Source: Jiangella muralis
GTDB taxonomy: Bacteria; Actinomycetota; Actinomycetes; Jiangellales; Jiangellaceae
NCBI RefSeq assembly: GCF_001270745.1
Contig: NZ_LFXL01000027.1
Location: 1-64,000 of the forward strand
Reading direction: 5' to 3'
Length of the DNA stretch: 64,000 bases
Positions 17,409 to 25,581 of the stretch are shown here, one piece after another. Position 1 is the first letter of the stretch. Each line of letters opens with the position of its first letter. A program made the translations under genes and the position numbers. The notes under the pieces are model-generated. The model saw only the letters and a program-made list of their open reading frames with translations, did no database searches and was not told the DNA's origin.

Positions 17409-17810
17409 TCACTCCCCCTTGAGCTGGATCAGGCCGGCGTTCGTCGGGGTGAAGCCGCAGGCGTCGAAGTAGAAGGCGCGCAGGTGGTCGTCGAAGTCGA
17501 CGTGGAGCCATTCGCAGCCGGCGGCCTGAGCGTTCTCGCGAGCCATGGCGATCAGCCGCACGCCGATCCCCTGCCGCTGCGCCCGGCCCGCCACCGCGGT
17601 GTCCTGGATGAACGCGTGCAGCAACCCGTCCCACACGACGTTCACGAAGCCGACGAGGTCGCCGGAGGCCCGCGCCGTGACCCAGCCGAGGCTGTGCCGG
17701 TCGAGCTGCGCCTGCCAGTCGTCGTCGAAGGGGCGGTGGTCGAAGGCGTCTGCGTGCAGGGCGTTCACCTCGAGGTTGGTGAACGGGCCGCGCCACTCGA
17801 AGGTCGTCAT
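17409..17810 (-). CDS. GNAT-family N-acetyltransferase
   Basis: 133-residue single-domain GNAT enzyme that would transfer an acetyl group from acetyl-CoA to a small amine or protein. The CoA-binding turn is AGRAQRQGIGVRLIAMA (near 75-92), preceded by FIQDTAVA; the closing motif is AFYFDACGF. The start ATG lies six bases after CAGGAT, fitting a leaderless message. The substrate cannot be read from sequence. Confidence 0.85.
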   Translation of the reverse strand: MTTFEWRGPFTNLEVNALHADAFDHRPFDDDWQAQLDRHSLGWVTARASGDLVGFVNVVWDGLLHAFIQDTAVAGRAQRQGIGVRLIAMARENAQAAGCEWLHVDFDDHLRAFYFDACGFTPTNAGLIQLKGE

Positions 17811-17816
17811 CGCCCC

Positions 17817-17822
17817 ATCCTG
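17817..17822 (-). promoter_or_regulatory. -10 box of leaderless acetyltransferase gene
   Basis: CAGGAT on the minus strand, exactly six bases before the ATG at 17810. Weaker than the TANNNT boxes listed elsewhere. Confidence 0.35.
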
Positions 17823-17831
17823 GCGCGCGGC

Positions 17832-18119
17832 TCAGACGTCGACGAACAGGTTGATGGTGACGACGTCGCCGACCTGCAGGTCCTCGGCCCGGCGGACGAC
17901 GTCCTTGAGGGGGACGAGGTAGCCGCCGTCCTTCGGGTAGAGCGACGTGGTCCACGAGGTGGCGCCGATGCGCGCCTTCACCGGGATCATCCCCCAGCCG
18001 TACGTCACCATCGCCGCCGCCTCGGCCAGCTCGGCGCTCTCGTCGGCGGGCACCGTGACGAAATGGAACGGCGACGGGCCGCGCCAGTGCCAGATCTCTC
18101 CGCTGAACTCCAGCTCCAC
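17832..18119 (-). CDS. DUF1905-family protein
   Basis: 95-residue protein matching the DUF1905 pattern: ELEFSGEIWHWRGPSPFHFV at the start, GWGMIPVKARIGATSWTTSL in the middle, and VPLKDVVRRAEDLQVGDVV near the end. These are small beta-barrel-like proteins of unknown role. The start is the GTG at 18119 (a longer frame exists but runs through the inverted-repeat element upstream). No strong ribosome-binding site is seen. Confidence 0.75.
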   Translation of the reverse strand: MELEFSGEIWHWRGPSPFHFVTVPADESAELAEAAAMVTYGWGMIPVKARIGATSWTTSLYPKDGGYLVPLKDVVRRAEDLQVGDVVTINLFVDV

Positions 18120-18130
18120 GACCGCGAGCC

Positions 18131-18295
18131 TAGGGGGTATCCCGTGGATATTGGTGGATGCGGGCGGCGTCCAGGCGTCGGTCCAGCAAGGCGTCGAAGT
18201 AGCTCGATGCCGGAGCCATCGGGTGATGACACAACGCCGCTGGTCGGCGTCTGGACGTCGATCCGCGCCGCCGAAGATCCACGGGACACCCCCTA
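18131..18295. repeat. 165-bp MITE-like inverted repeat flanked by TA
   Basis: Two arms of about 51 bp match in inverse orientation at about 39 positions; the outer 19 match at 18 (TAGGGGGTATCCCGTGGAT against TAGGGGGTGTCCCGTGGAT). The right end reads CCCCCTATA, so a TA may be duplicated, the target preference of IS630/mariner-type elements. No coding frame. The right end supplies the TAG stop codon of the GH16-like gene. An autonomous partner is not in the window. Confidence 0.6.
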
Positions 18296-19042
18296 TACCG
18301 CGGGCAGCGGCTCGCCGCTCACGTGCGTCACGACCAGTTCCGGGACGGCGCCGTCGTCGCCGCCGCGGCCGGGGAAGTCGAACACGCCGAGCATGAGCTG
18401 CATCGGGTAGTCCGGCGCCTCGTGCACGACCCGCACGACCCGCCCGTCGACGCTGAAGGTGACGCGGCCGGGGCGCCAGTCGACGCCGTAGAGGTGGAAG
18501 TCGGTGAGTTCGAGGTCGAGCCAGGGCGTCGCGAAGTCCTCGCTCAGCAGTGGGTCGCGGAACGCGTGCATGCCCATGCCGACATCGTGCGGGGCGGACC
18601 CGAACACCTCCATGACGCAGATCTCGCCTGACCGCTCCGGCCGGTCCTCGATGCCGGACAGCCAGAACGCCACCATCGACCGCTCCGTGACGACGCCGCG
18701 CATGCGCGCCTCGAACCGCCCGTACCTCGGCGTGTACCCCCAGAACGACGGCTGTTCCTCGCGCACCGTGAGCCCGGGCGCGAACGGCTGCTGCCCGACG
18801 GTGCCGCCGACGGGACCGGAGAACGCGCCGGTCTGTAACGCCGACACCCGCAGCGGCTCGTCGTGCCGGTCGGCGCACCAGAGGCCCTGCTCCGGCGGGA
18901 TGCTCAGCCGCAGCTCACCACCGCTGACGGAGTAGGTGGCGGCCGACTCGGCGCGCGAGCTCCAGTGGGAGAGGTAGAAGGGACACCAGACGCTCGTGTC
19001 GAGGTCGTCGCCGTCGAACCGTTCCTGCATGCGCACGGCCAT
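18293..19042 (-). CDS. GH16-like concanavalin-fold protein with altered active site
   Basis: 249-residue protein with the jelly-roll pattern of glycoside hydrolase family 16 (WGYTPRYGRFEARM, GVDWRPGRVTFSVDGRVV). The catalytic strand reads E140-I-C-V-M-E145 where family 16 normally has E-x-D-x-x-E: both glutamates remain, but the assisting Asp is Cys142. No signal peptide is visible, unusual for enzymes that attack external polysaccharides. The start is the ATG at 19042; an upstream in-frame start is possible but would overlap the GrpB gene. The stop codon TAG is provided by the end of the MITE-like repeat, so the natural C-terminus may have been changed. Confidence 0.75.
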   Translation of the reverse strand: MAVRMQERFDGDDLDTSVWCPFYLSHWSSRAESAATYSVSGGELRLSIPPEQGLWCADRHDEPLRVSALQTGAFSGPVGGTVGQQPFAPGLTVREEQPSFWGYTPRYGRFEARMRGVVTERSMVAFWLSGIEDRPERSGEICVMEVFGSAPHDVGMGMHAFRDPLLSEDFATPWLDLELTDFHLYGVDWRPGRVTFSVDGRVVRVVHEAPDYPMQLMLGVFDFPGRGGDDGAVPELVVTHVSGEPLPAV

Positions 19043-19071
19043 GCCCGGGATAGTAGCCCCGCCCCCGGACA

Positions 19072-19599
19072 TCACTCCCAGACCGACACCGACGGCAGTC
19101 CGCGGCCGGCCCGCGCGGCGTCGACCAGCTCCTGGACCAGCGCTGTCTTGGCCCGCGTGTACTCGTCGGAGTCCTCGGTCCGGGTGGCGAGGTCGCGCTT
19201 CAGCGCGCCGTACCGGTCCGCCGCGTCGGGGTGGGCGCGCAGGTAGTCGCGGAGCAGCCGCTCGTTGCGGGTGTCCCACGTGTCGGCGGTGACGACGTGC
19301 AGGTGGTGGGTGCGCCGCCCAGCGTCGTCGCGCGGATAGAACAGCCGCCCGGTCATGCCGGTGTCGAGCCGCCGGTACCCGAGCGCGCGCAGCGCATCCT
19401 CACGGGCCGTGACGGCGTCCAGCGCGGGCACCGATGCCATGAGGTCGATGATCGGCTTCGCCGCGAGCCCGGGCACCGACGTGCTGCCGATGTGCTCCAG
19501 CTCCTGGAAGATCCCGGGCAGCGCCGCCCGCAGTTCGTCGGCGGCCGCCTCGGCCAGCGCGGGCCACGCGGGGTCGTACTCGCGTACTTCGATGACCAT
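19072..19599 (-). CDS. GrpB-family protein (nucleotidyltransferase-like fold)
   Basis: 175-residue member of the GrpB/DUF4269-like family: EVREYDPAWPALAEA at the start, ELEHIGSTSVPGLAAKPIID in the middle (the nucleotidyltransferase-like GST...D pattern), and LLRDYLRAHPDAADRYGALK near the end. Biochemical role unsettled. TAGCGT lies six bases before the ATG, so the transcript is probably leaderless, and the promoter is divergent from the AfsR-like gene. Confidence 0.88.
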   Translation of the reverse strand: MVIEVREYDPAWPALAEAAADELRAALPGIFQELEHIGSTSVPGLAAKPIIDLMASVPALDAVTAREDALRALGYRRLDTGMTGRLFYPRDDAGRRTHHLHVVTADTWDTRNERLLRDYLRAHPDAADRYGALKRDLATRTEDSDEYTRAKTALVQELVDAARAGRGLPSVSVWE

Positions 19600-19605
19600 C
19601 CGGTC

Positions 19606-19611
19606 ACGCTA
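19606..19611 (-). promoter_or_regulatory. -10 box of the leaderless GrpB-family gene
   Basis: TAGCGT on the minus strand with exactly six bases to the ATG at 19599. Confidence 0.5.
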
Positions 19612-19630
19612 GCCAACCGCGGGCCGCAGT

Positions 19631-19636
19631 TAGGGT
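19631..19636 (+). promoter_or_regulatory. -10 box of the leaderless AfsR-like gene
   Basis: TAGGGT followed by GGGCGC and the ATG at 19643. The same 12 bases precede the ricT start on the other strand at 42509-42520. Confidence 0.55.
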
Positions 19637-19642
19637 GGGCGC

Positions 19643-22600
19643 ATGCGTTTCGGCGTCCTCGGCCCGCTGGCCGTCTGGACCGACGACGGCGGCAGCGTCA
19701 CCGTCCCGGGGGTCAAGGTACGGGCGCTGCTGGCCGACCTCCTCGTGCACCAGGGCCGCACGGTGTCGGCCGACCGGCTGGCCGAGGACGTCTGGGGCGA
19801 CGACGCGCCGGCCAACCCGGGTGCCGCGCTGCAGGTGCGGGTGTCGCAGCTGCGCAAGGCTCTCGACGACGCCGAGCCGGGCGCCCGCGACCTCGTCGTC
19901 TCCCGCGCCCCCGGCTACGCGCTGGAGACCGGCGCCGTCGACGTCACCCGCTTCGCCGAGCTCGTCGCCCGCGCCCAGGACGCCGTCGACCCCACGCGGC
20001 GCAAGGAGTCGCTGACGGAGGCGCTCGGCCTCTGGCGCGGCCCGGCCCTCGCCGACTTCGCCGACCACGAGTTCGCCGCCACCGTCGCCGCCGGCTGGGA
20101 GGAGCGCCGGCTGGCCGCGGTCGAGCTGCTGGCAGAGGCGCGGCTGGAGCTGGGCGAGCACACCGTCCTGGCCGCCGAGCTGGCCGCGCCGGTCGCCGAC
20201 CACCCGTTCCGCGAGCGGCTGCGCGCCGTCCACCTGCGCGCGCTCTACCGGGCGGGGCGGCAGCGCGAGGCGCTGGACGGCTACGAGGAGTTCCGCCGCG
20301 GCCTCGCCGACGAGCTGGGGCTCGACCCCGGCCCGGAGCTGGCCGCGCTGCACCAGGCCATCCTCGAGCAGGACCCGAGCCTGGCCCCGGCGCCGGAGCG
20401 GCAGCGGCGGCCACGCACCAACCTCCCGCCACCGGTCCCGCTGATCGGCCGCGACGCCGCGCTGGAGGACCTGCGCGAGCTGCTGGGCAAGGAGCGGCTG
20501 GTCACGCTGACCGGCCCCGGCGGCGTCGGCAAGACCCGGCTGGCGACGACCGTGGCACACCCGCTGGCCGACGGCTACGACGACGGCTGCTGGCTGGTCG
20601 AGCTGGCCGCGCTGGAGCGACCGCATCCACGTCGCGCCGCCGACGACATCGCCGAGCTGGCGATGGCGGCGCTCGGCATCCGCGACGCCGCCGAGCCGGG
20701 CGAGCGACCGGCCACCCCGGCGGACCGGCTGGCCGAGGCGCTGCGCGACCGCCGGCTGCTGCTGGTCCTGGACAACTGCGAGCACCTCGTCGAGCATGCG
20801 GCGGCGCTCGCCGACCGGCTGCTGCGCGCCGCGCCCGGCGTCACCGTCCTGGCCACCAGCCGCGAGCCGCTCGGGCTCAGCGGCGAGGTGCTGTGGGAGG
20901 TCCCGCCGCTCGACCTGCCCGACGCCGACGACCAGCTCGCCGAGTCCGGCGCCGTGCGGCTGTTCGTCGAGCGGGCGACGGCGTCGGCGCGCGGCTTCAC
21001 GCTGGACGCGTCCACCGGGCCGGCCGTGGCCCAGCTGTGCCGGCGGCTCGACGGCATCCCGCTCGCGCTGGAGCTGGCCGCGACCCGGGTTCGCGCGCTG
21101 GGCGTGCACACGCTGCTGGACCGCCTGGACGACCGCTTCCGCGCGCTCGGCAGCGGGCCACGCGACCGGCCGGCCCGGCAGCGCACGCTGCTCGCGGCCA
21201 TCGAGTGGAGCTGGAACCTGCTGGAGCCGGACGAGCAGACCGTGCTCCGGCGGCTGGCCGTCCACGCCGACGGCTGCACGCTGGCGGCCGCGGAGGCGGT
21301 CTGCTCGGACGGCGACCTCGACGTCCTCGACCTGCTGGCCCGGCTGGTCGACCGGTCACTGGTGGTGGTCGACGAACGGGCCGGCGGGCCGCGCTACCGG
21401 CTGCTGGAGTCCGTCGCCGCGTACGGCGTCAACCGGCTGCACGAGTCGGGCGAGCACGCGGTCGTCCGGGCCCGGCACGCCCACTACTACACCGGGCTGG
21501 CCGAGCAGGCCGACGCGGAGCTGCGCGGTCACCGTCAGGGCGAATGGCTGCACACGCTCGACGTCGAGTCGGCCAACCAGCGCGCGGCGCTGGACACCGC
21601 CGAGCGGCTGGGCGACGCCGAACTGGCGCTGCGGCTGACCGGGGCGCTGACGTGGTACCGGCTGCTGCGCGGCCGGCCGACGGAGGCCCGCCGGGCGCTG
21701 GAGACGGCGCTGGCGATCCCCGGCGACGCGCCGCCCGCCGTCCGCGGCCGGGCGCTCACCTGGCACACCGGCATCACGATCCAGCAGGGCGACCAGCATG
21801 ACTGGGCGGCCCGCTGCGAGGCGGCGCTGCGCCCGTTCGACGAGGCCGAGGACCCGGCCGCCCGGGCCGCCGCCGAGTGGTTCCTCTGCTACGCCACGTT
21901 CGACCTCGGCGACGCCGCCTTCACCGAGCAGCTGCTGGACCGCGCGGCCGCGGGCTTCGCGGCGACCGGCGACCGCTGGGGTGAGGCCGCGGCGCTGACG
22001 CAGCGGGCCCGGCTGGCGCACGTCAACGGCGACCCGGCGGCGATGGAGGCCACGGCATCGCGGGCCGTGCGGATCTTCACCGAGGTGGGCGACGGCTGGG
22101 GCGTGCTGCAGGCGACCGACTGGCTGATCGGCCAGGCCGATCTCACCGGCGACTACGAACGGGCGCTGCGGCTGTGCGCCGACGCGCTGCCGCGGGCGGA
22201 GCAGCTGGGCCTGTGGCCGGAGGTCGGCGGCGTGCTGTCGTGGCAGGCGTGGATCAGCGTGCAGACCGGCGACAACGCCGCCGCCCGCGAGCACGGCGAG
22301 CGCGCGCTGCGGCTCGCAGCCGACCACAGCAGTCATTCCGCCCAGGTGTTCGCGACGCTCAGCGTGTCCTTCGCCGCCCGCCGGGCCGGCGACCTCGACG
22401 CCGCCGAGGAGCTGCTGACCGGCCTGCTGCGCGGCGTCGAGCAGCAGGCCGTGACGGCCGGGACCGCCTTCTACGCGCCGATGGTGCTCAACGAGCTGGG
22501 CCTGCTCGCCGCCGGCCGGGGCGACCCGGCCACCGCGCTCGACCTGCACCTGCGCGCGCACGATGTCGGCGTCGAGATCTCCGCGGGCCGCGATCACACG

Positions 22601-22879
22601 GCCGCGCTGGAAGGGGCGGCGGCGGCCCTGGCACTGTCCGGCGCGGCGCACGACGCCGCCGTCGTGCTCGGCGCCACCCGGGCCGTCCGCGACGCCGTCG
22701 GCTTCCCGCTGTCACCGGCCGAGCGGCTGGAGACGGACCGCGTCGCGGCGCTGGTCCGGTCGGTGCAGGACGACGCCGCGTTCGAGGCGGCGGTGGCCGA
22801 CGGCGCGCGCATGACGAGCGCGGCCGCCCGGGAATTCGCCGGGCGGCCGCGCACGGGGCCGGATCACTTGGGCGCGTAG
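19643..22879 (+). CDS. SARP/AfsR-family transcriptional regulator
   Basis: Large regulator of 1078 residues. Order: OmpR-like winged helix (about 1-90, ALQVRVSQLRKAL), bacterial transcriptional activator domain (about 95-245, ending LDPGPELAALHQAIL), a STAND-type NTPase with P-loop GPGGVGKTRLAT near 291-302 and a Walker B-like LLLVLDNCEHL, then a long TPR-like helical part (about 620-1060). AfsR-type proteins activate secondary metabolism genes, but no biosynthetic cluster adjoins here, so the target is unknown. The end overlaps the convergent reductase gene by 16 bases. Confidence 0.92.
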   Translation: MRFGVLGPLAVWTDDGGSVTVPGVKVRALLADLLVHQGRTVSADRLAEDVWGDDAPANPGAALQVRVSQLRKALDDAEPGARDLVVSRAPGYALETGAVDVTRFAELVARAQDAVDPTRRKESLTEALGLWRGPALADFADHEFAATVAAGWEERRLAAVELLAEARLELGEHTVLAAELAAPVADHPFRERLRAVHLRALYRAGRQREALDGYEEFRRGLADELGLDPGPELAALHQAILEQDPSLAPAPERQRRPRTNLPPPVPLIGRDAALEDLRELLGKERLVTLTGPGGVGKTRLATTVAHPLADGYDDGCWLVELAALERPHPRRAADDIAELAMAALGIRDAAEPGERPATPADRLAEALRDRRLLLVLDNCEHLVEHAAALADRLLRAAPGVTVLATSREPLGLSGEVLWEVPPLDLPDADDQLAESGAVRLFVERATASARGFTLDASTGPAVAQLCRRLDGIPLALELAATRVRALGVHTLLDRLDDRFRALGSGPRDRPARQRTLLAAIEWSWNLLEPDEQTVLRRLAVHADGCTLAAAEAVCSDGDLDVLDLLARLVDRSLVVVDERAGGPRYRLLESVAAYGVNRLHESGEHAVVRARHAHYYTGLAEQADAELRGHRQGEWLHTLDVESANQRAALDTAERLGDAELALRLTGALTWYRLLRGRPTEARRALETALAIPGDAPPAVRGRALTWHTGITIQQGDQHDWAARCEAALRPFDEAEDPAARAAAEWFLCYATFDLGDAAFTEQLLDRAAAGFAATGDRWGEAAALTQRARLAHVNGDPAAMEATASRAVRIFTEVGDGWGVLQATDWLIGQADLTGDYERALRLCADALPRAEQLGLWPEVGGVLSWQAWISVQTGDNAAAREHGERALRLAADHSSHSAQVFATLSVSFAARRAGDLDAAEELLTGLLRGVEQQAVTAGTAFYAPMVLNELGLLAAGRGDPATALDLHLRAHDVGVEISAGRDHTAALEGAAAALALSGAAHDAAVVLGATRAVRDAVGFPLSPAERLETDRVAALVRSVQDDAAFEAAVADGARMTSAAAREFAGRPRTGPDHLGA

Positions 22880-23403
22880 ACGCCCACCACGATGCCGGAG
22901 TCGAACACCGTCTGGTCGATCAGCTTCAGGTGCGTGACGTCGAAGCCGTCGCCCAGCCGGTAGCCGTCGCCACCGGCGATGACCGGGTACGTCCAGAAGT
23001 GGTACTCGTCGACCAGCTTGTTCTCCAGCAGCGCGCGGTCGAACTCGCCGGTGCCGTACTTGATGATGGTCTCGCCGGGCTGTGCCTTCAGGTCGGCGAC
23101 GGCTTTGGCCGCGTCGCCCTCGAGGAGCCGGGCGTTCCACTCCAGCTCACCGGTGAGGGTGCGGGACGCCACGTACTTCGGCAGCGCGTTGAAGCGGTCG
23201 GCGAGCGGGTCGCCGGCCCGCTGCGTCCAGGCGTCCTTGAAGCCCTCGTAGGTCGCCCGGCCGAGCAGCATGGCGTCGACGTCGTAGGCCAGCTTGGCGT
23301 TGTAGTCGTTGTGCTGATCGTCCCAGTACGGCTGGCCCCACACGTGCGGCTCGCCGATGCAGCCGTCGAGCGTGATGAAGGTCGACTCGATGATCTTGCG
23401 CAT
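22864..23403 (-). CDS. Dihydrofolate reductase-family protein (RibD C-terminal fold)
   Basis: 179-residue protein with the fold shared by dihydrofolate reductase and the RibD reductase domain: IESTFITLDGCIGEP at the start, DAMLLGRATYEGF in the middle, and VDEYHFWTYPVIAGGDGYRL near the end. Probably an NADPH-dependent reductase of unknown substrate; not the essential folate enzyme. The ATG has AGGAGG at good distance. A second family member lies at 25009-25581. Confidence 0.87.
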   Translation of the reverse strand: MRKIIESTFITLDGCIGEPHVWGQPYWDDQHNDYNAKLAYDVDAMLLGRATYEGFKDAWTQRAGDPLADRFNALPKYVASRTLTGELEWNARLLEGDAAKAVADLKAQPGETIIKYGTGEFDRALLENKLVDEYHFWTYPVIAGGDGYRLGDGFDVTHLKLIDQTVFDSGIVVGVYAPK

Positions 23404-23519
23404 GATGTCCTCCTGGTTGGTTCGTTCTCGATGACCACACCATGCCCGGACTGCCTTACGGTTCTCTTCAGGTCGCCCGTCCCGGACCGGAAGGTGGCGT
23501 CGGTGGCACAATCCGCCGC

Positions 23520-24272
23520 ATGCCCGCGAACCTGATCGTCGAACCGCTCGACCGGCGGCCGGAGCTGGCCACGATGCCGTCACAGCTGCCGAACCTGTGG
23601 CCTCGCTTCATGCAGCAGGACCCCACCGCGTCCCTCTATTACCCGGACGTCGAGGCCAATCACCCCGAACACGTGCTCGTGGCCTACGAGGAGCCGGACA
23701 CCCCGGTCGCGCTCGCCTACACCGTCCCGTTCGAGTTCGGCAGCGAGCACCGGCAGGAGCTGCCCGACGACGGCTGGGACGGCGTCATCCGGTGGTCCGC
23801 GCAGGACCGCGACCGCGACACCCCGCCGACGCTGGTATCGGCGCTGGAGATCTCCATCCGGCCGGACCGCCGCGGCCAGGGCCTCGCGCAGGTGCTGCTC
23901 GCGGCAATGCACCAGAACGTCCGGCGGCTGGGCTTCACCGAGCTGGTGGCGCCGGTCCGGCCGAGCGCGAAGCACCTCGAGCCGCACACGCCGATGCACG
24001 AGTACGCCCATCGCACCCGCCCAGACGGCCTGCCGGAGGACCCGTGGCTGCGGGTGCACGCTCGCGCCGGCGCGACGATCGCCAAGGTGGCGCCCCGGTC
24101 GATGGTCATCACCGGCACGCTGGCCGACTGGCGCGAGTGGACCGGCCTCCCGTTCGACACCACCGGCGACGTCGTCGTCCCGCAGGCGCTGCTGCCCGTC
24201 CACTGCAGCGTCGAGCACGACCACGCCGTCTACGTCGAGCCCAACGTGTGGATGCGGCACCCGGTCGGCTGA
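23520..24272 (+). CDS. GNAT-family N-acetyltransferase
   Basis: 250-residue acetyltransferase. The CoA-binding segment SIRPDRRGQGLAQVLLAAMH lies near 116-135, after a long N-terminal part without clear motif; the C-terminal third (VHARAGATIAKVAPRSMVIT, WTGLPFD) is an extension seen in a group of larger actinobacterial GNAT proteins. CACAAT seven bases before the ATG may be a -10 box, in which case the message is leaderless. The end nearly meets the next, convergent gene. Confidence 0.8.
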   Translation: MPANLIVEPLDRRPELATMPSQLPNLWPRFMQQDPTASLYYPDVEANHPEHVLVAYEEPDTPVALAYTVPFEFGSEHRQELPDDGWDGVIRWSAQDRDRDTPPTLVSALEISIRPDRRGQGLAQVLLAAMHQNVRRLGFTELVAPVRPSAKHLEPHTPMHEYAHRTRPDGLPEDPWLRVHARAGATIAKVAPRSMVITGTLADWREWTGLPFDTTGDVVVPQALLPVHCSVEHDHAVYVEPNVWMRHPVG

Positions 24273-24281
24273 CCGACGGCG

Positions 24282-24911
24282 TCAGCGGTCGGCCTGGTGG
24301 TACTCCAGGTCGGCGCCGGACGGGATCAGGTAGGCCGCCCACCGCTCGACCGGCGGCTGCCCGCCCAGCGACCGCGCCGTCGTCAGGCCCGCCACCTCGG
24401 GGCCGATCAGCGCCAGCCGGAACGGCACCACCGCGTGCAGCCGGGCGCCGATCCCGGCCAGCCAGCGGTCCAGCGGCCGCCGCCACAGCAGCGAGTCGCC
24501 GCCGCGGAACGGGAACGCGGCACTGCGCGGCTCGGCGAGGTCCAACGCGCCAACCGGGATGAAGAACACCAGCCAGTCGGTACCGGACACCTGCCGGACG
24601 GTGCGCGCCCCGCACACGACGGTGCGCTGCCGCGGCAGCGTGACGAGTCCGGCCAGCCGGCCGTGCCGCTGCAACGCGGCCGCGGTGCACGGTGCGTCGG
24701 CCCATGTGCCGGGGTCGTCGCGGCCGGCCGCCTGGCACCCGGCGACGCCGGCGACCGTCCACAGCGTCGTCAACGCCGTCTCCAGCCGCGCGTCGTCGCG
24801 CTCGCCGAGTTCGACGGCCAGCTCGTAGGCACCGCCGAGCCAGAGCGTGTCATCTCGCAGATCGGAAGCGTCCACCGCCACGGGACCATCATTCCGGCTG
24901 GGGCCGCTCAT
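24282..24911 (-). CDS. Hypothetical protein
   Basis: 209-residue soluble protein that I do not recognise. It begins acidic (DASDLRDDTLWLGGAYELAVEL) and has hydrophobic strands such as DWLVFFIPVGALDLAEP and VPFRLALIGPEVAGL that suggest a compact alpha/beta fold. No signal peptide and no metal or nucleotide motif. I start it at ATG 24911; an in-frame ATG at 24941 and one near 24965 lie within the promoter of the divergent reductase. Coding evidence is third-position G/C and the clean fit between neighbours. Confidence 0.65.
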   Translation of the reverse strand: MSGPSRNDGPVAVDASDLRDDTLWLGGAYELAVELGERDDARLETALTTLWTVAGVAGCQAAGRDDPGTWADAPCTAAALQRHGRLAGLVTLPRQRTVVCGARTVRQVSGTDWLVFFIPVGALDLAEPRSAAFPFRGGDSLLWRRPLDRWLAGIGARLHAVVPFRLALIGPEVAGLTTARSLGGQPPVERWAAYLIPSGADLEYHQADR

Positions 24912-24953
24912 CGGGGCGGTTTCCGGACAACTCGGGCCATGGACACTTGCGTA

Positions 24954-24976
24954 AACTGTGTCCATAGGACACAGTT
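24954..24976. promoter_or_regulatory. TetR-type palindromic operator
   Basis: Perfect 10-bp arms AACTGTGTCC and GGACACAGTT separated by ATA, 33 bases before the reductase ATG at 25009. Length and symmetry suit a TetR-family repressor, but no TetR gene is found in the window. Confidence 0.65.
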
Positions 24977-25008
24977 GTGTTCACCAGACGGCAACCCGAG
25001 GAGAGACC

Positions 25009-25581
25009 ATGTCCACGTCGGTGCTCTACATGTCCATGTCCGTCGACGGCTACATCTCCGCGCCGGACGACTTCCTCGGCGGCCCCGAAGGCCACCGGCT
25101 GCACGAATGGTTCGCCCCGGGCGGCAAGTTCGCCGAGGTCACCGGGCCGGCGGCGCAGGTGATGGAGGAGATGGGCGCGGACGGCGCCGTCGTCACCGGA
25201 CGGCGGACGGCCGAACTGATGGACCACTGGGGCGGCAGTCTCGGCGGCCGGCCGATCTTCGTCGTCAGCCACCGCCCGCCGGGGCCGGCCGCGCGGTTCG
25301 ACTACCCGCTCGTGACGTACGTGACCGACGGCATCGCCAGCGCGATGAAGCAGGCCCGGGCCGCCGCCGGCGACAAGCAGGTGTACGTCCAGGGCGGATA
25401 CACGGCGCAGCAGGCGCTCGCGGCCGGGGTGCTGGACGAGCTGCACATCAGCCAGGTCCCGGTGCTGCTCGGCGCCGGCCGCCGGCTGTTCGACCTGCTG
25501 CCGGCGGAGATCGAGCTGGACATCGTCCGGGTGATCGACACCCCGGAGGCCACCCACCTGCGTTACCGCGTGCGACGCTAG
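25009..25581 (+). CDS. Dihydrofolate reductase-family protein (RibD C-terminal fold)
   Basis: 190-residue reductase-fold protein: SVLYMSMSVDGYISAPDDFL at the start, GAVVTGRRTAELMDHWGG, and the closing LDELHISQVPVLLGAGRRLF, which is highly typical of the group. Likely an NAD(P)H-dependent reductase of unknown substrate. The ATG at 25009 follows GAGGAG at good spacing. A perfect palindrome upstream suggests tight repression by a TetR-type regulator encoded elsewhere. The end overlaps dinB by four bases in convergent orientation. Confidence 0.88.
   Translation: MSTSVLYMSMSVDGYISAPDDFLGGPEGHRLHEWFAPGGKFAEVTGPAAQVMEEMGADGAVVTGRRTAELMDHWGGSLGGRPIFVVSHRPPGPAARFDYPLVTYVTDGIASAMKQARAAAGDKQVYVQGGYTAQQALAAGVLDELHISQVPVLLGAGRRLFDLLPAEIELDIVRVIDTPEATHLRYRVRR

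Noticed and set aside
19231-21801. An 856-residue open frame overlapping the AfsR-like gene
   Set aside because: Out-of-frame shadow made of Arg/Pro/Ala-rich sequence, while the other frame shows BTAD, P-loop and TPR domains.
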